The position numbers were made by a program, and so were the translations under genes. Positions 27,555 through 36,544 of a stretch of DNA of 64,000 nucleotides are shown here, piece by piece (position 1 is the first letter of the stretch; each line of letters begins with the position of its first letter). Source of the stretch: Adhaeribacter radiodurans (GTDB lineage: Bacteria; Bacteroidota; Bacteroidia; Cytophagales; Hymenobacteraceae); the NCBI RefSeq assembly GCF_014075995.1, contig NZ_CP055153.1, positions 744,001 to 808,000 on the forward strand, read 5' to 3'. Below the pieces are notes generated by a model, which saw nothing but the letters and a program-made list of their open reading frames with translations, did not search any database and was not told where the DNA came from.

Positions 27555-27698
27555 AAAGTTAGAAAATTGCAAAGTTAGAGATATAACGAACTACGTTCCA
27601 CGATTAATATGAAACCTGCCAAGCCTAAAAACAATTCCACCATTCAGCAATCAAACAACGTTCACCTTTGGCCTATTTAATGTATACCGTAGACCACT

Positions 27699-28829
27699 CT
27701 ACAACCGCACCATTAAATCTTTTACCATTTTATTTTTCCAGGCCCGGAAAGTTCCGGCCAGGATCTGTTCGCGGGCTTGTTTAACCAGCCAAAGGTAAAA
27801 AGTTAAATTATGGACGCTGGAAATCTGAGCGCCCAGCATTTCGCCGCTATGTACCAAGTGCCGTAAATACGCTTTGGTGTAAAATGTGCTGGCGTAGCCT
27901 CCAAGTGTTTCATCAATCGGGGAGAAATCGTTTTTCCATTTTTCGTTCCGAATGTTAATAATACCTTGAGTGGTAAATAACATGCCATTACGAGCGTTAC
28001 GGGTAGGTAGTACGCAATCGAACATATCTACACCTAGGGCAATATTTTCCAGTATATTAGCTGGCGTGCCTACGCCCATGAGGTATCGAGGCTTGTCCGC
28101 GGGTAAAATGTCACAAACCAACTCCGTCATTTCGTACATCATTTCGGCTGGTTCACCCACCGATAAGCCACCAATGGCATTGCCCGCCCGATTAAAGGAA
28201 GCAATTGTTTCGGCCGATTTCTGACGCAGATCTTTATAGGTGCTGCCCTGTACAATTGGGAAAAGGTTTTGCTCGTAACCGTATTTACCTTCGGTAGCAT
28301 CGAAGCGTTCGCAGCAGCGTTGCAGCCAACGGTGGGTCATGTCCATGGATTTACGGGCATAGTTGTACTCGCAAGGGTAAGGGGTACACTCATCAAACGC
28401 CATAATAATATCGGCGCCGATGGTACGCTGGATATCCATCACGTTTTCTGGCGAAAAGAAATGGGTGGAGCCGTCGATGTGGGATTTAAATTTTACTCCT
28501 TCTTCTACAATTTTGCGTGTACCCGAAAGCGAATAAACCTGGTAACCGCCGCTATCCGTTAAAATGGGTTTGTCCCAGCCGTTAAATTTATGTAATCCAC
28601 CGGCTTGCTCTAAAGTATTTAGCCCAGGACGTAAATACAAATGGTAGGTATTCCCTAGAATAATTTGGGCTTGAATATCTTCTTTTATTTCGCGCTGGTG
28701 CACCGCTTTTACCGTACCAGCGGTACCAACCGGCATAAATATTGGCGTTTGAATAACGCCATGATCCGTAGTAAGCGTGCCCGCCCGGGCTTTGGTTTCT
28801 TTATCGTGAGCAGTTAAAGTAAATGTCAT
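27699..28829 (-). CDS. tgt: Queuine tRNA-ribosyltransferase
   Basis: Tgt exchanges guanine 34 for preQ1 in GUN anticodon tRNAs. The 376-residue barrel has the active-site regions TDSGGYQVYSLS, the aspartate-containing MAFDECTPYP, GGLSVGEP and MFDCVLPTRNARNG. The usual zinc site (CxCxxC plus His) is not intact. Where the cysteines should be, around residues 303-317, the sequence is SPIDETLGGYASTFY, although the later HNLTFYLWLV remains. I chose the ATG at 28829 (MTFTLTAHDKE), because the longer frame starts inside a repeat tract. Confidence 0.93.
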   Translation of the reverse strand: MTFTLTAHDKETKARAGTLTTDHGVIQTPIFMPVGTAGTVKAVHQREIKEDIQAQIILGNTYHLYLRPGLNTLEQAGGLHKFNGWDKPILTDSGGYQVYSLSGTRKIVEEGVKFKSHIDGSTHFFSPENVMDIQRTIGADIIMAFDECTPYPCEYNYARKSMDMTHRWLQRCCERFDATEGKYGYEQNLFPIVQGSTYKDLRQKSAETIASFNRAGNAIGGLSVGEPAEMMYEMTELVCDILPADKPRYLMGVGTPANILENIALGVDMFDCVLPTRNARNGMLFTTQGIINIRNEKWKNDFSPIDETLGGYASTFYTKAYLRHLVHSGEMLGAQISSVHNLTFYLWLVKQAREQILAGTFRAWKNKMVKDLMVRL

Positions 28830-28837
28830 TGTTTTAG

Positions 28838-28872
28838 TAGATGGTCCACAGTCCATAGACGATAGACCAATG
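28838..28872. repeat. Heptamer-periodic tract upstream of tgt
   Basis: Five units of seven read TAGATGG, TCCACAG, TCCATAG, ACGATAG, ACCAATG. The tract is nine bases upstream of the tgt start. It shares words with the tracts at 26296-26330 and 8244-8278. Confidence 0.7.
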
Positions 28873-28889
28873 TTTAAATAAAATTAATT

Positions 28890-28909
28890 CCTCCATTTAA
28901 AGATGGAGG
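28890..28909 (-). terminator. Possible weak terminator between rdgB and tgt
   Basis: A seven-base stem CCTCCAT/ATGGAGG (28890-28896 with 28903-28909) is followed on the minus strand by AATTAATTTTATTT. It lies about 130 bases past the rdgB stop, so the assignment is uncertain. Confidence 0.35.
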
Positions 28910-29038
28910 CAAATTACTAAATGGGTTAATTAATGGAGCAATGCCGGAAGGGACAGGTTTAAAAGCAGATTTATTTAAAAAAGATTCTCCTCCATTCCGC
29001 TAGTTTCAGCTAGTGGAAAACTTTCTAACCTTTCAACT

Positions 29039-29650
29039 TTATGGTCTTTCGCCTAATGGCTTAGGATTGGTTAATGCTGCCTGTAAATATTCTGCCAGTT
29101 GCTGTACTGCCCGGCCCCGGTGGCTAATGCGGTTTTTTTCAGCAGAATCCATTTCGGCAAAGGTTTGGGAGTAGCCCTCCGGAATAAATACCGGGTCGTA
29201 ACCAAAACCTTGACTTCCTCTGGGTTCTTCTGTTATATGACCTTGTACTACACCATCAAACTGAAACAAATTATTATCTAAAATTAAAGTAATAGAAGTC
29301 CGGAATTGGGCTGACCGGTTTTCTTTACCCGCCAGATTTTGTAAAAGTAATTGAATATTATCCTGGCTGCTCCGCTGCGGCCCAGCATAACGCGCCGAAT
29401 ACACTCCAGGCTCCATATTAAGGGCCAGCACTTCCAGACCAGTATCGTCAGCAAAGCAGTTAACGTTGTAATTTTGCCATACATATTCTGCTTTTTGCTG
29501 GGAGTTGCCTTCTAAAGTGGTTTGTTCTTCGGGGAGTTCTTCGCGGCAGCCAATATCTTCTAAACTTTTAATATCAAACTGTTCGCCCAAAATTTCTCTG
29601 ATTTCAGCGAGCTTATGTGCGTTGTTGCTGGCAAAACAAATAGTGAGCAT
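29039..29650 (-). CDS. rdgB: XTP/dITP diphosphatase (RdgB/HAM1 family)
   Basis: This 203-residue enzyme removes noncanonical purine nucleotides (XTP, dITP) from the pool. Family motifs are complete: CFASNNAHKLAEIREIL at the N-terminus, CFADDTGLEVLAL with the metal-binding acids, GYDPVFIPEGYSQTFAEM, and SHRGRAVQQL near the C-terminus. The ATG start at 29650 gives the normal length. It is the downstream gene of a three-gene minus-strand run with a hydrolase and a phosphoribosyltransferase. Confidence 0.94.
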   Translation of the reverse strand: MLTICFASNNAHKLAEIREILGEQFDIKSLEDIGCREELPEEQTTLEGNSQQKAEYVWQNYNVNCFADDTGLEVLALNMEPGVYSARYAGPQRSSQDNIQLLLQNLAGKENRSAQFRTSITLILDNNLFQFDGVVQGHITEEPRGSQGFGYDPVFIPEGYSQTFAEMDSAEKNRISHRGRAVQQLAEYLQAALTNPKPLGERP

Positions 29651-29681
29651 AATGGAGGCTAGTTTTAGTTAGTGAATCGAC

Positions 29682-30356
29682 TTAATAAAAAATTTGATTT
29701 GCTTTTTGAGTGATAAACAAACTTAGTTCATTTGTCGCACTAAAGATAATTAAATGAGTACCCGGGTAAACTACCGGCTCTTTAATGTAAGCTAACGGAA
29801 ATATTTTGTCCTGATCACCGTGCAGATGAACCAGATTAGTAATTCGGGTTTGATTTTGCCAGTTTGCAATAGCAGTAAACGCCCATTTCACAAACGAAAT
29901 ATCCGTATCTTGAATAATTTGATTAAGAAGCTTTTTCTCCCTTATGGTTTTTGCACCGAATACCCAGTTATAAAACCAAGGCAGCTTTTTCGCCCAATGC
30001 AATGGTAAGTATTTATGTATTTCCAGTTGGCCAAAGAATCGTAAGTAAAAAGGTAATTCGGTGTGAGTTTTAATACTCGAAATTAAAATTACATGCGCTG
30101 TAGAAAAAAATTTACTTATTTCCACTGCTATCATACCGCCAAACGAAACTCCTACTAATATAATTGGTTGGGTATTAACTTTTATTTGAGCAGCCATGCG
30201 CGACGCATACATAGCTAAGGGCTCGTTTGTGTAAGGGGATAGCCATTCCAGAATTACTATTTTAAACTTCTCGGCATCTAGTTGCAAAAACTGAAACATG
30301 CGGGCATCTGCCCCTAAGCCGGGGATAAGATAAATTTGGGGCTGTTCTTTTTGCAA
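29682..30356 (-). CDS. Alpha/beta hydrolase, substrate unknown
   Basis: This 224-residue protein has the alpha/beta hydrolase pattern: IYLIPGLGADARMF, the nucleophile in VGVSFGGMIAVE, a charge-relay region at HGDQDKIFP, and a late histidine in PGTHLIIFS. The start is a TTG at 30356 (Gln-Lys-Glu-Gln follow). No ATG is available before the first motif, so a non-ATG start is likely. It begins nine bases after the phosphoribosyltransferase stop, which suggests co-translation. The function is not inferable beyond a hydrolase. Confidence 0.75.
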   Translation of the reverse strand: MQKEQPQIYLIPGLGADARMFQFLQLDAEKFKIVILEWLSPYTNEPLAMYASRMAAQIKVNTQPIILVGVSFGGMIAVEISKFFSTAHVILISSIKTHTELPFYLRFFGQLEIHKYLPLHWAKKLPWFYNWVFGAKTIREKKLLNQIIQDTDISFVKWAFTAIANWQNQTRITNLVHLHGDQDKIFPLAYIKEPVVYPGTHLIIFSATNELSLFITQKANQIFY

Positions 30357-30365
30357 CGTGTAAGA

Positions 30366-30878
30366 CTAAATCAAATAAGCACCGTAGGACTCGTCGTCTG
30401 TTAAAACTACCCGAATATGTTCCAGTAAAGTAGTAGCCAAGGATAAGCCTGTGTAAGTAACCGTTATTGGGTACAAAGTATTATTCCGGTTAATGAGCGT
30501 GGCTGTTTCTACTTTCTTGACCTCGGTTTTTAAAAACAGTTGGAAGCTATAAGCCATGGTTTTCCCGGAGTTGAGCACATCGTCTACTAAAATAACAACT
30601 TGTCCTTCCAGGTGAGGATTAGCAGGGTCTAGTACAATAGGCTGACTCAATGGATGAATTTTGTCTAAAGTAATACCCAACAACTGAATAGTAAGCGGAG
30701 AAATCCGGCCTAATTCTGCAGCTAGCAGTTCGGCCAGTTTATAGCCGTTTTCGTGGATGCCAGCTAAATAAAGCGATGATTCTTCAAAGTTTTTCTCGTA
30801 AATCTCAAAAGCCATGCGTTTAATTTTTTGCATAATCTCCTGACGCGTTAAAATGCGGGAACTAGGACTAAAACTCAT
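30366..30878 (-). CDS. Phosphoribosyltransferase family protein (PyrR-like)
   Basis: This 170-residue protein has the type I phosphoribosyltransferase fold. The PRPP-binding motif is VVILVDDVLNSGKTMAYSF. The overall size and the N-terminal LTRQEIMQKIKRMAFEIYE resemble the PyrR/Hpt-like group. PyrR proteins act as pyrimidine regulators or uracil phosphoribosyltransferases; that role is a guess here because no pyr genes are near. The start is the ATG at 30878. Confidence 0.8.
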   Translation of the reverse strand: MSFSPSSRILTRQEIMQKIKRMAFEIYEKNFEESSLYLAGIHENGYKLAELLAAELGRISPLTIQLLGITLDKIHPLSQPIVLDPANPHLEGQVVILVDDVLNSGKTMAYSFQLFLKTEVKKVETATLINRNNTLYPITVTYTGLSLATTLLEHIRVVLTDDESYGAYLI

Positions 30879-31015
30879 AGCTTTGTTACTTGGGTATTTT
30901 GTTTTAATAAATAATATAATGCGAAAGTACGCAAGGAACTACTTTAGAACACTAAGAAATATACTAATTATAAAAATTTAGTTGGAAAATTACCAAGAAA
31001 TATGCAAAAGTTTTG

Positions 31016-31023
31016 TACTTTTG
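31016..31023 (+). promoter_or_regulatory. -7 element candidate for rpmE2
   Basis: TACTTTTG matches the Bacteroidota -7 pattern and lies 46 bases before the rpmE2 ATG. A TTG occurs upstream only at a longer distance than normal, so the full promoter is uncertain. Confidence 0.4.
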
Positions 31024-31069
31024 CATCCTGTTTTTTGAAAGAACTTGTTTTATAAATATATAATTACCA

Positions 31070-31315
31070 ATGAAAAAAGATATTCATCCCACATACAGAG
31101 AGGTAGTGTTTCAGGATACATCCAGCGATTTTAAATTTATTACCCGCTCTACCATGACCTCCAACGAAACTATTACCATGGAAGATGGTAAAAGCTACCC
31201 GGTAATTAAAGTAGAGGTATCTTCGGCATCGCACCCATTTTATACTGGTAAAAACATTTTTGTGGATACTGCCGGTCGGGTGGAGAAATTCCAGAAACGT
31301 TACGCCAAGAGATAA
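31070..31315 (+). CDS. rpmE2: 50S ribosomal protein L31 type B
   Basis: This 81-residue protein is ribosomal protein L31. The start [19 protein letters not shown] and the ending [20 protein letters not shown] are diagnostic. It has no cysteines, so it is the zinc-independent (type B, C-minus) form. A strong terminator follows 25 bases later, making it a single-gene unit. Confidence 0.97.
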   Translation: MKKDIHPTYREVVFQDTSSDFKFITRSTMTSNETITMEDGKSYPVIKVEVSSASHPFYTGKNIFVDTAGRVEKFQKRYAKR

Positions 31316-31340
31316 GGAATTTTTGGCTTTTTATTTGTTA

Positions 31341-31368
31341 AAGTCTTCCTGAAACCTCAGGAAGACTT
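31341..31368 (+). terminator. Terminator of rpmE2
   Basis: A perfect 12-base stem (31341-31352 with 31357-31368, AAGTCTTCCTGA/TCAGGAAGACTT) with a four-base loop is followed by TTTTATTTTT. The T run also contains TATTTTTG (31372-31379), a -7-like sequence only four bases before the next ATG. Confidence 0.92.
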
Positions 31369-31383
31369 TTTTATTTTTGCCCT

Positions 31384-32592
31384 ATGAACATTATTCTTTT
31401 CGACGATAAGAACATTCGTCCGAACTTGTTGCCACTTACTTTTACCCGTCCCGTAGCTGAAATACGCGTTGGAATTTTAACTATCGCCGAAAAATGGCAG
31501 AAGTTCACCGGTCAACCTGTTTCGTACTTAACGCAACCGTATCTGCAAAAAAAGTACTCGTGCAATGCCGAACTCACCGCTAATATTTACATTAACGGCG
31601 CTGTTTGTCCAAACGCCGATTTGCTTAAATCGCTTAAAAAGCTGAAACCCGGTAAAGCGTTATTTAAAAACAACGTTTTATTAGCTTTTCACGGCAACGA
31701 ACAGGTGTTTGAAACTTTAGCTGATTTTTATAATTTCAGCAATGCAGTACCTAAAACTTTTGAAGAAGAAGTAACCATTATTCAGGAAGTTTGGGAAATA
31801 TTTACCCGGAATGGCCAACAAATAAAAGCTGATTTTAATTTAATTACGAAAGGCCGGCAAAGTTGCCCTGTAACAGATCCGCATACGGTGGTATATGCGC
31901 CCGAAAATATTTTTTTAGAAGAAGGAGTAAAGTTACGGTCAGTGGTATTAAATGCAGAAAGCGGGCCCATTTATTTAGGTAAGAATTGCGAAGTGCAGGA
32001 AGGTGCTGTAATACGGGGTGCTTTTGCTTTGGGTGAAGGTAGTATGTTAAATATGGGGGCCAGAATGCGGGGCGATATTACCATTGGACCTTTTTGCAAA
32101 GTAGGCGGCGAAATTAGTAATTCAGTTATTTTTGGCAACTCCAATAAAAGCCACGATGGGTTTTTAGGTAATTCGGTACTTGGTGAATGGGTTAATTTAG
32201 GGGCCGATACCAATACTTCTAACATGAAAAATAACTACGCCGATGTAAAGCTCTGGAATTACGCTAAAGGCGGTATGAAAAATACGGGTCTTCAGTTTTG
32301 CGGAACTATTATGGGCGACCATACCAAATGTGGTATTAATACCATGCTTAATACGGGTACTGTAACAGGGGTAAGTGCGAATGTATTTGGGGCAGGTTAT
32401 CCGCGCAATTTTATTCCTTCGTTTACTTGGGGTGGTGCTCCTGGTATGGAAACGTACCAGCTACCCAAATTTTTTGAATCTGCGGCACGTGCTTTGGAAC
32501 GGCGTCAGCGCGTACTCGACGAAGTTGAAAAAAGTATTTTAAGCAACGTATACGAACAAACAAAAGAATACCGTACCTGGGAAAAAGCTTAA
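31384..32592 (+). CDS. GlmU-family sugar nucleotidyltransferase-like protein
   Basis: This 402-residue protein resembles the putative sugar nucleotidyltransferase (GlmU-like) family of Bacteroidota. The N-terminus MNIILFDDKNIRPNLLPLTF followed by TRPVAEIRVGILTIAEKW is characteristic. The second half is a left-handed beta-helix of hexapeptide repeats (for example PNADLL, VNLGADTNTSNMKNNY, ADVKLWNYAKGG). It lacks the classic G-x-G-T-R-M pyrophosphorylase loop of GlmU, so it may not do the GlmU reaction. It likely acts on a sugar-1-phosphate in envelope synthesis, but that is inference. Confidence 0.82.
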   Translation: MNIILFDDKNIRPNLLPLTFTRPVAEIRVGILTIAEKWQKFTGQPVSYLTQPYLQKKYSCNAELTANIYINGAVCPNADLLKSLKKLKPGKALFKNNVLLAFHGNEQVFETLADFYNFSNAVPKTFEEEVTIIQEVWEIFTRNGQQIKADFNLITKGRQSCPVTDPHTVVYAPENIFLEEGVKLRSVVLNAESGPIYLGKNCEVQEGAVIRGAFALGEGSMLNMGARMRGDITIGPFCKVGGEISNSVIFGNSNKSHDGFLGNSVLGEWVNLGADTNTSNMKNNYADVKLWNYAKGGMKNTGLQFCGTIMGDHTKCGINTMLNTGTVTGVSANVFGAGYPRNFIPSFTWGGAPGMETYQLPKFFESAARALERRQRVLDEVEKSILSNVYEQTKEYRTWEKA

Positions 32593-32762
32593 CTTTAAAG
32601 CTTGTAGCTTATCACCATAAATGGCTAATTAGCAGTATTTAACAGATTAAATAAATTCTTTATTCTCCTTAACCGACGAAAGTAATGCAATGAGCAAGCC
32701 CCTGATTCGTTTACTAATACTTGTTCATTTATAAATAATTTTACTGTTAAAAATAGAAAAGT

Positions 32763-33086
32763 ATGCAAGCTCATGGTATTATTTTAATGGTAATATTTAG
32801 TTTCTGCGGCATACTGTTGTGGCTGGTAGGCCAGCATATCAAAAAAAAGCAGACAGTAGAATCCATATCTTTACCCGGTTTAGTATTAAGAAATGTGAAA
32901 GATAAAAAAGGCCTGGCTACTTTTGTGGGAAATAACTTAAGAAGTATGGGCTTAATCAGCTTACTTATTGGAGCAAGTATTTTTTTGATGCCGCCAGTAA
33001 AAACACTGGTGTTAGCCATGTTTCTGATTGCCTTAATTGCTGTTTGTTTGAGGCTGATTTTAGGATTAAGAAGATTTAATAAGTAA
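32763..33086 (+). CDS. Small membrane protein of unknown function
   Basis: I do not recognise this 107-residue protein. It has a hydrophobic N-terminal helix (about 5-23), a short basic stretch with KKKQTVES, then two close hydrophobic helices from about 60 to 100. It carries no motif or signal I can name. It sits alone between the GlmU-like gene and holB with about 170 bases on one side and 116 on the other. It is likely a real gene: the ATG start, length and composition are consistent, and no larger frame competes. Confidence 0.6.
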   Translation: MQAHGIILMVIFSFCGILLWLVGQHIKKKQTVESISLPGLVLRNVKDKKGLATFVGNNLRSMGLISLLIGASIFLMPPVKTLVLAMFLIALIAVCLRLILGLRRFNK

Positions 33087-33159
33087 ATCCGCAGGTTACA
33101 GTTGATGAATCATCCATTTCTGGTGTACTTTTGCTAGTGAAGTATAGTTAACTTGTTTT

Positions 33160-33201
33160 CTATAACTGTGGGCTATGATCTATAGTCAAATAACTAAATA
33201 G
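33160..33201. repeat. Heptamer-periodic tract upstream of holB
   Basis: Six units of seven read CTATAAC, TGTGGGC, TATGATC, TATAGTC, AAATAAC, TAAATAG. The tract ends one base before the holB ATG. The words overlap those of the tracts at 8244 and 26296. Confidence 0.55.
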
Positions 33202-33202
33202 C

Positions 33203-34330
33203 ATGTTTTTTTCTGAGATAGAAGGGCACGACGAAACAAAGCAATTACTGGTAAATTCGGTGCAAAACCAACACGTGGCACATGCCCAATTGTTTGTGGG
33301 GCCGGGAGGCAGTGCTAGTTTGGCTTTAGCTTTGGCTTATGCGACCTACCTGAATTGCGAAAACAAACAACCCACCGATGCTTGTGGTACTTGCGCCAGT
33401 TGCAGTAAAATAAATAAGCTAATTCACCCGGATGTTAATTTTGTAATGCCGGTAACTACTACCAAATCGCAGCCAAAAGATGTTTTAAGTCAAAAATTTT
33501 TAACCGAATGGCGGGAGTTTGTATTAACCAATCCGTACCAAACGCTAAATGATTGGATGCAGTTTATTGGTGCCGAGAACAAGCAAGGAAATATTTCGAA
33601 AGACGAGAGCCGGCAATTAGTAAAATTTGCTTCTTTGAAGGCCTTTGAAGCCACCTTTAAAATCATTTTGATTTGGCTACCCGAATTAATGCACCCGGCC
33701 GCAGCTAACGCTTTGTTAAAGCTCCTGGAAGAACCACCAGCTAACACTATTTTTTTGCTGGTAGCCAACAGTGCAGATAAACTCCTCGCCACTATTTTAT
33801 CCCGAACCCAAATGGTAAAAGTACGCGCTTTTACCGACGAAGAAATTATTACTTATCTTACCCGGAAGGGTTTAGCAGATGAATCAAAGGCGCAACAAAT
33901 TACGTTGTTGGCCGAGGGCAATTTACAGGTAGCTATGCAGCTTAGCACCGAAATGACGAACGATTACTTCGATTTTTTTGTAAAATGGATGCGTCATTGT
34001 TACGCCAATAAATTTGGTGATGTAGTAGAGTTAAGCGAAGATTTTCAGAAGATGGGCCGCGAAAACCAGAAAAACTTTTTGCATTATGCTTTAAGTAGCC
34101 TACGTAAAGTACTGCTCTACGGCATTAATCCGGAGTTGATTTCTTTTATTCCGCCAACCGAAAGTGATTTTATTCAAAGATTTTCGAAAATTGTGCGCGA
34201 AGCAAATGCGCCGCTTTTAACCGAAGAGTTAAACCAGGCGCATTACCACATTGAGCGGAATGCTAACCCCAAAATGGTTTTCATTGATTCTTCCATTCAA
34301 ATTGCCCGTTATTTAAAATTACAGAATTAA
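33203..34330 (+). CDS. holB: DNA polymerase III subunit delta'
   Basis: This 375-residue protein is the delta-prime subunit of the clamp loader. It has the zinc module CENKQPTDACGTCASC near residue 52-67 and an ATPase-like fold. The phosphate loop is degenerate (GPGGSASLALAL), as is usual in delta-prime. The segment LMHPAAANALLKLLEEPP matches the DnaX/HolB core. Sensor-type residues appear at ILSRTQMVKV. The ATG start at 33203 is just after a repeat tract. Confidence 0.9.
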   Translation: MFFSEIEGHDETKQLLVNSVQNQHVAHAQLFVGPGGSASLALALAYATYLNCENKQPTDACGTCASCSKINKLIHPDVNFVMPVTTTKSQPKDVLSQKFLTEWREFVLTNPYQTLNDWMQFIGAENKQGNISKDESRQLVKFASLKAFEATFKIILIWLPELMHPAAANALLKLLEEPPANTIFLLVANSADKLLATILSRTQMVKVRAFTDEEIITYLTRKGLADESKAQQITLLAEGNLQVAMQLSTEMTNDYFDFFVKWMRHCYANKFGDVVELSEDFQKMGRENQKNFLHYALSSLRKVLLYGINPELISFIPPTESDFIQRFSKIVREANAPLLTEELNQAHYHIERNANPKMVFIDSSIQIARYLKLQN

Positions 34331-34342
34331 ACGATTTATAGA

Positions 34343-35284
34343 ATGCCCGAACCGGCTGAAAATACAATTCGCATTGCCACGCGTGGTAGCCGCCTGGCAC
34401 TTTGGCAAACCCACCACGTAGCCGAAAAACTCCGGGCTGCGCATTATAACGTGGAGATAGAAATAATCCAGACGAAAGGAGATTTAGTACTCGATCGATC
34501 TTTAGATAAAATTGGCGCCAAAGGAGTATTTACAGAAGAATTAGAAGAAAGCTTGCGCAACGGAACCGTAGATATTGCCGTGCACAGTGCCAAAGATTTA
34601 CAATCTACGTTACCTGACGATTTAGAAATTGTGGCTTTTATGGAGCGCGAGAAGGTAAACGATGTGGTTATTTCTTTTGATTCAACCTTTACTTTAGACC
34701 GGGAACAAATAGTAATTGGCACATCGTCTACGCGCCGGCGGGCCTTGTTAAAACGCTACTATCCGGATGTAATTACCGCTGAATGCCGGGGTAATTTGCA
34801 AACGCGCCTGCAAAAATTAAAAGACGGGCAGTACGATGCTATTTTACTCGCCTACGCCGGGGTTTACCGGATGCAATACAGCCATTTAATTACCGAAATT
34901 TTACCCGAAGATAAATTTGTACCGGCCGCCGGACAAGGTAGTATTGCCATTGAGTGCGCCAAAAATTTACCCTTAGCTAAAAAGCTGGCCATCCGCAATT
35001 GTTTAGATCACGAACCAACCCATATTTGCTTAACCGCAGAACGCGCTTTTCTGCGCACCATGGAAGGAGGTTGTAGTATACCGTCGTTTGCACTGGCCAC
35101 TTTACACGGAGCACACGTCGAAATTACGGGTGGCATTGTGAGTTTAGACGGGCAGCAAATGATAACCGATACCTTACAAGCACCTCCGCACGAAGCAGAT
35201 GCTTTAGGCGTGCGACTGGCACAAAATATATTAACTATGGGCGGCGATCAGATTCTGGCTTCCATAAAGAAAGAACGTTCTTAG
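34343..35284 (+). CDS. hemC: Hydroxymethylbilane synthase (porphobilinogen deaminase)
   Basis: HemC joins four porphobilinogens into hydroxymethylbilane for heme synthesis. The 313-residue protein shows IRIATRGSRLALWQTHHVA at the start, DIAVHSAKDLQSTLP with the catalytic aspartate, IGTSSTRRRA, and the dipyrromethane-cofactor cysteine in MEGGCSIPSFALA. It begins 12 bases after holB, so the two are probably cotranscribed. Other hem genes are not in the window. Confidence 0.96.
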   Translation: MPEPAENTIRIATRGSRLALWQTHHVAEKLRAAHYNVEIEIIQTKGDLVLDRSLDKIGAKGVFTEELEESLRNGTVDIAVHSAKDLQSTLPDDLEIVAFMEREKVNDVVISFDSTFTLDREQIVIGTSSTRRRALLKRYYPDVITAECRGNLQTRLQKLKDGQYDAILLAYAGVYRMQYSHLITEILPEDKFVPAAGQGSIAIECAKNLPLAKKLAIRNCLDHEPTHICLTAERAFLRTMEGGCSIPSFALATLHGAHVEITGGIVSLDGQQMITDTLQAPPHEADALGVRLAQNILTMGGDQILASIKKERS

Positions 35285-35304
35285 ATATTAAAACTAGTAT
35301 TTTC

Positions 35305-35967
35305 ATGACTCTCTTACATTTTAACTTTTTTAAAAGATTTTTCAGTAATAAGAGTGTATTAGTGCTTTTGCTGTTAGGCTTAAGCTTTACTCAAAGTTTA
35401 GCAAAAGGTAAATCTAAAAAAGATGAGATTGTTACTATTACCACGCAGTTCGGTGATATGGTAATAATTCTTTACGAGGAAACACCCCAACACAAGGCAA
35501 ATTTTTTAAAGCTGGCGAAAGAAGGGTTTTACAATAACACTACTTTTCATCGGATAATTGATGATTTTATGATTCAAGGCGGTGATAAAAACTCAAAAGA
35601 TGAAGATAAAACCAATGATGGTGCCGGCGATGTGGGCTATCAGATTCCGGCTGAGTTCAATGCAAAGTTTAAGCACGTACGCGGAGCTGTAGCTGCTGCC
35701 CGGCAAGGAGACTTTGTAAACCCGAAGCGGGAGTCAAGCGGGTCGCAATTTTATATTGTAGAAAACCACGTGGGCACGCCGCATCTGGATAATCAGTACA
35801 CTGTTTTTGGCCAGGTAATTAGTGGCTTAGACGTAATTGATAAAATTGCGGAACAACCTAAAGGACCTCGCGATCTTCCTTTATCGGATATCCGGATAAC
35901 AATGAAAGTAGAAAAACTTAAAAAGAAGAAAATTACGAAACGGTACGGCTATTCGTATTCCGCTTGA
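35305..35967 (+). CDS. Exported cyclophilin-type peptidyl-prolyl isomerase
   Basis: This 220-residue protein has a signal peptide (about 1-33, ending near SLAKG) and one cyclophilin domain. Core motifs are FHRIIDDFMIQGGD (with the catalytic arginine), SGSQFYIV and TVFGQVISGLDVIDKI. It would catalyse cis-trans proline isomerisation in the periplasm. It starts 20 bases after hemC and is likely the last gene of the holB-hemC run. Confidence 0.92.
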   Translation: MTLLHFNFFKRFFSNKSVLVLLLLGLSFTQSLAKGKSKKDEIVTITTQFGDMVIILYEETPQHKANFLKLAKEGFYNNTTFHRIIDDFMIQGGDKNSKDEDKTNDGAGDVGYQIPAEFNAKFKHVRGAVAAARQGDFVNPKRESSGSQFYIVENHVGTPHLDNQYTVFGQVISGLDVIDKIAEQPKGPRDLPLSDIRITMKVEKLKKKKITKRYGYSYSA

Positions 35968-36150
35968 ATAATTTAGTAAATTTTCTTTTTGGTTTTAATA
36001 AATACCTAACTCTCTAAGACTAATACAGTGCTTGGGGAGTTTTTTTATTTCTATTAAGTAATTGGGAGTAATTAATTTACTATACTAGAGGTCGAGATTG
36101 TTGTAGTATTTTATTGGTGGCCATATATTTAGCAACACAAAAGTCTAGTG

Positions 36151-36192
36151 TTTAATATCTTGATACTTGTGTCTCTTTACCTATACTTAGCT
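36151..36192. repeat. Heptamer-periodic tract downstream of the Rieske gene
   Basis: Units of seven read TTTAATA, TCTTGAT, ACTTGTG, TCTCTTT, ACCTATA, CTTAGCT. Its reverse complement (AGACACAAGTATCAAGA region) matches the tract at 12631-12658 at most positions. It lies just past the stop of the minus-strand Rieske gene. Confidence 0.5.
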
Positions 36193-36199
36193 CATTCAA

Positions 36200-36544
36200 T
36201 TATAAAGTTAAGTAAATTCCATCTGGCTGTATTTCTACTAAAAAGGTTTTCAAATAAGAAGTACGGTTATCACACTCCTGACCATTAAATAAAGAAAAGC
36301 GGTAACTATGCCAGGGGCATACTACTTCGTTTAAATAATTGGTGGTTCCTTTACTTAATGATTCCCCAAGGTGCGGACAAACATCGGATACAGCGAAAAT
36401 ACCTTTACGCGTCCGCACCAGGCAAATAGCTTCTTTTTGACCTGATACCCATAATTTTTGAGGTTTACCTAATGGTAATGCTTGTTCGGCGGCAGTTACA
36501 GAATCAAATATTTTGTGTTGTTGAGTAGGAGGAAGATCGGCCAT
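36200..36544 (-). CDS. Rieske [2Fe-2S] ferredoxin-like protein
   Basis: This 114-residue soluble protein carries a Rieske cluster. The ligands are CPHLGESLSKG (Cys-x-His) and, about 16 residues later, CPWHSYRFSLFNG (Cys-x2-His). There is no membrane anchor and no catalytic partner domain, so it is likely an electron-transfer ferredoxin of the NirD/assimilatory type. I chose the ATG at 36544 over a TTG at 36556. Its redox partner is unknown. Confidence 0.88.
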   Translation of the reverse strand: MADLPPTQQHKIFDSVTAAEQALPLGKPQKLWVSGQKEAICLVRTRKGIFAVSDVCPHLGESLSKGTTNYLNEVVCPWHSYRFSLFNGQECDNRTSYLKTFLVEIQPDGIYLTL

